Below, piece after piece: positions 61,719 through 64,000 of a stretch of 64,000 nucleotides of DNA; position 1 is the stretch's first letter; each line of letters begins with the position of its first letter. The DNA comes from UBA6183 sp034676125. GTDB taxonomy: Bacteria; Bacteroidota; Bacteroidia; UKL13-3. The notes under the pieces were generated by a model, which searched no databases, was not told the DNA's origin, and worked only from the letters and a program-made list of their open reading frames with translations. The position numbers were made by a program, and so were the translations under genes. The DNA is taken from assembly GCA_034676125.1 (NCBI GenBank), contig JAUCCO010000002.1, positions 1-64,000 on the forward strand. Direction: 5' to 3'.

Positions 61719-63074
61719 CTAAGCTTGGGTATTTGGGTTTAATAACTCAACTTTTACACGTTTTATTCTGCGTTTATCTGCCGATTCGATGACGAATTTA
61801 AAATTGTCATAAAAAATTTCATCTCCTTTTTTAGGCATTTCTTCGTGCAGTTCTAATAACAAACCACCTAAAGTCTCAGCATCCTCTTTGGCATCATCAA
61901 ATATATTACTCTCAACCTCCATAAACTTACACATATCGTTTATAGAAATTTTAGCTTCAAACACATAAGTATATTCATTTAAGCGCGAGTAAAATACTTC
62001 ATCTTCATCAAACTCATCATTTATCTCACCAAATATTTCTTCTAAAATATCCTCCATGGTAACTAAACCTTGGGTTCCACCAAACTCATCAACCACAACT
62101 GCTAAATGCACACGTTTACTCTGAAACTCTTTTAATAGATCGTCAATCTTTTTGCTCTCGGGTACAAAGTATGGTTTGCGTATTAAAGTTAGCCAGTTAA
62201 AATCATCATCATTGTGCATGTGTGGCAGCAAATCTTTAATATAAAGTACACCATTAATATTATCTAAATTGTTGGTATAAACTGGTACACGCGAGTAGCC
62301 CCAATCGTTAATTTTAAGTAATAATTGTTTAAATGGGGTATCAGATTTTATTGCAGTAACATCGGGTCTTTGACGCATAATTTGGCGAACATTGGTATTG
62401 CCAAAATTCACTATCGATTTTAATATTATTTTTTCTTCTTTAGGCGTTTCTTCTTCGTTGGTTATATCAATTGCATGGGTAAGTTCATCAACCGAAAGTA
62501 TATGGCCTTTTTTGGTTACACGCTTATCAATTATCGAAGTAGATTTTACCAATATTGTTACAAAAGGTTTTAGCAATTTGCTAAGTGTAAACATTGGAAT
62601 AGCTACAAATTTTGATACACGTACATTATTTTGTGTGGCATATATTTTAGGCATTACCTCGCCAAACAATACTAAAATAAAAGTTACCAATACAATCTCA
62701 ATAAAAAACCCAATAATTGGGCTGCTGGTAAAATTAAACACCATTCCAATAATTATGGTAGAAACCATTACAATGGCAATGTTTACAAAAGTGTTTGAAA
62801 TAAGTATGGTGGCCAGTAAATGTTTGGGATGATTTATTAAGTAACCTATGTATTTTGAGGTGCGAGTTTCTTCCTCTATTAGTTCTTCTATTTGCAGTTT
62901 TGTTAAACTAAAAAAAGCATTTTCGGAACTAGATATAATAGCCGAGCATATTACAAGTAAAGCTACAATTACGAGGCTCATTACAATAGTGCCCACATCA
63001 GCAGTGGTAAGGGTTGTGTTAATAATGCTTAACACATTATTGACCGGAGGTTCGGAAATTAAACTACTTTGCAA
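61719..63074 (-). CDS. gldE: Gliding motility-associated protein GldE (CNNM/CorC family)
   Basis: A 451-residue membrane protein with a DUF21 (CNNM) transmembrane domain (about 30-200), two CBS domains (about 225-345, with VRQIMRQRPDVTAIKSDTPFKQLL and VHLAVVVDEFGGTQGLVTMEDILEEIFGEI) and a C-terminal CorC/HlyC transporter-associated domain. Relatives move or sense divalent cations such as Mg. No ATG exists near the 5' end, so TTG 63074 or a later codon must start it. It sits between ssb and gldD, the usual Bacteroidota order. Confidence 0.92.
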   Translation of the reverse strand: MQSSLISEPPVNNVLSIINTTLTTADVGTIVMSLVIVALLVICSAIISSSENAFFSLTKLQIEELIEEETRTSKYIGYLINHPKHLLATILISNTFVNIAIVMVSTIIIGMVFNFTSSPIIGFFIEIVLVTFILVLFGEVMPKIYATQNNVRVSKFVAIPMFTLSKLLKPFVTILVKSTSIIDKRVTKKGHILSVDELTHAIDITNEEETPKEEKIILKSIVNFGNTNVRQIMRQRPDVTAIKSDTPFKQLLLKINDWGYSRVPVYTNNLDNINGVLYIKDLLPHMHNDDDFNWLTLIRKPYFVPESKKIDDLLKEFQSKRVHLAVVVDEFGGTQGLVTMEDILEEIFGEINDEFDEDEVFYSRLNEYTYVFEAKISINDMCKFMEVESNIFDDAKEDAETLGGLLLELHEEMPKKGDEIFYDNFKFVIESADKRRIKRVKVELLNPNTQA

Positions 63075-63105
63075 AGTATATAAATTAAGTTAAAAAATTA
63101 ATGCA

Positions 63106-63555
63106 TTAAAATGGTAAATCGTCCATTTCGTTTGCATTATTATCTGTATCTGTTGGAGGAGGTTGCGATATATTACCAGACTCATTATTTTGAGTTCCAT
63201 CAGAGTTGTTTGCTGTACGCGAACCCAGCAAAGTTATGTTATTCGCTCTTATTTTTATGCCTGTTCGTTCAATTCCTTGTTGATCGGTCCATTTTTCGGT
63301 CCTAATCTTGCCTTCTATATATACACTCGAGCCTTTTTTTAAATATTTATAAGCTACATCTGCTAAGTTATCCCATAACTCCACTCGATGCCATTCGGTA
63401 TCTGTTCTTCTTTCGCCAGTGCGGCTATCATTGTAGCTTTCACTGGTGGCTAAACTAATGGTTAAAACTCTTCTGGTATTGTTTTGTCCTAACACACGAG
63501 GTTGCTCTGGGTCGCGGCCCAAATTGCCAACCAAAATTACTTTATTTACGCTCAT
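63106..63555 (-). CDS. ssb: Single-stranded DNA-binding protein
   Basis: A 149-residue SSB. The OB fold covers about residues 1-105 (MSVNKVILVGNLGRDPEQPRVL, ERRTDTEWHRVELWDNLADVAYKYLKKGSSVYIEGKIRTEKW). A flexible N/S/P-rich linker follows, and the acidic tail DDLPF recruits partner proteins. Full length. It lies between mutY and gldE, all on the minus strand. Confidence 0.97.
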   Translation of the reverse strand: MSVNKVILVGNLGRDPEQPRVLGQNNTRRVLTISLATSESYNDSRTGERRTDTEWHRVELWDNLADVAYKYLKKGSSVYIEGKIRTEKWTDQQGIERTGIKIRANNITLLGSRTANNSDGTQNNESGNISQPPPTDTDNNANEMDDLPF

Positions 63556-63572
63556 AATTATTGTACTATAAG

Positions 63573-64000
63573 TTAGGGCAATATACTAATCAAAAAACGC
63601 TCAAGCAAGCGGGGCACAGCAAAATTATTTATTTGGCTTAATGGCACCTTTACAAAACCATTGTTTTCGGTTGGTTTTATTTGTTTTGAAGTAACTTGCC
63701 AAAACACAGCATATATGGTTTGATGCGTAAGTTGGTGTTTAGCTGTAAATATAGGCTTAAGGCTTTTTGGCAGTTTATTTAGTAGGGTTTTTAATTTGGG
63801 TTGATGCAAAAGTTCTTCTTCAGTAATTGATGTATCGGTTTCAATTAAAGGAAACTCGAATAATTTATTCCAAATGCCTTCATCAATGCGTTGTCGTAAG
63901 TATGTATTATCACCATCATGTATGTATAAATAGTTAAGGTAGCGATTTATTGGCTTGCGTTTTTTCTCTTTTACAGGAAAATCGTAAACACGCTTTTGTG
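63573..64000 (-). CDS. mutY: A/G-specific adenine glycosylase MutY, C-terminal part
   Basis: The frame is open from the stop at 63573 to the right edge, giving about 142 codons of an incomplete gene. The visible protein is the C-terminal NUDIX-like domain that recognises 8-oxoG: DFPVKEKKRKPINRYLNYLY, TYLRQRIDEGIWNKLFEFPLIETD and FTAKHQLTHQTIYAVFWQV. The glycosylase and iron-sulfur parts would lie beyond the window. The order mutY-ssb-gldE-gldD supports the call. Confidence 0.88.
   Translation of the reverse strand, partial: QKRVYDFPVKEKKRKPINRYLNYLYIHDGDNTYLRQRIDEGIWNKLFEFPLIETDTSITEEELLHQPKLKTLLNKLPKSLKPIFTAKHQLTHQTIYAVFWQVTSKQIKPTENNGFVKVPLSQINNFAVPRLLERFLISILP

Noticed and set aside
1..64000. 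CRISPR arrays, tRNA, rRNA and transposases
   Set aside because: No regularly spaced repeats, no tRNA-like sequences in the gaps and no transposase or integrase protein were found by reading.

Overview
The window is AT-rich bacterial DNA from a member of the Bacteroidota. The evidence is consistent: several promoters of the Bacteroidota form TTTG-N18/19-TAnnTTTG; the gliding-associated genes gldA, gldF, gldG, gldD and gldE; the block purH-mreB-mreC-mreD-mrdA-rodA; the block mutY-ssb-gldE-gldD; a fused secDF; and an F1 ATP synthase beta/epsilon pair apart from the rest of its operon. I cannot name the genus. No rRNA, tRNA, insertion sequence or CRISPR array was seen. This is mostly ordinary chromosomal core sequence with a few accessory spots.

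Layout. 0-5 kb: atpD-atpC, then a TPR hybrid histidine kinase meeting a polyprenol-phosphate mannosyltransferase tail to tail. 5-12.7 kb: a HAD phosphatase, rpe, a TonB-dependent receptor, an unlisted SRP RNA on the minus strand, an exported protein, an acyl-CoA carboxylase beta subunit and a GreA-like protein. 12.7-19.8 kb: lipid A-type acyltransferase, DUF4421 outer membrane protein, marR-yceI with paired palindromes, a Crp/Fnr regulator, an M61 peptidase and a TIGR02757 protein. 19.8-21.1 kb: a DUF4143 ATPase between two 47-nt imperfect direct repeats, the most island-like spot. 21-26 kb: M49 dipeptidyl peptidase, small beta-barrel protein, YjbR-like protein, a 30-residue membrane peptide and an LtaS-type sulfatase. 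26-39 kb: envelope and growth genes (murB, purH, mreBCD, mrdA, rodA, a lytic transglycosylase, nadD, gmk, yicC). 39-47.5 kb: a 34-residue membrane peptide, hutH, rocD, an OmpA protein, secDF and udk. 47.6-54.2 kb: a TetR-controlled tripartite RND efflux operon whose pump gene is frameshifted. 54.2-61.1 kb: a candidate small RNA with its own promoter and terminator, then gldA-gldF-gldG-DUF4340 and a second TPR histidine kinase. 61.1-64 kb: mutY (partial), ssb, gldE and gldD on the minus strand.

How it fits together. Much of the window serves envelope growth and export: wall synthesis and shape (murB, MreBCD, PBP2, RodA, lytic transglycosylase), Sec export (SecDF and SRP RNA), outer-membrane proteins, lipid acylation and the Gld ABC transporter. 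Where the -7 box is legible, its distance to the start codon suggests that several genes (rocD, the lytic transglycosylase and perhaps two others) are transcribed without a leader. The SRP RNA, whose folded 5' end can be placed independently, calibrates this distance.
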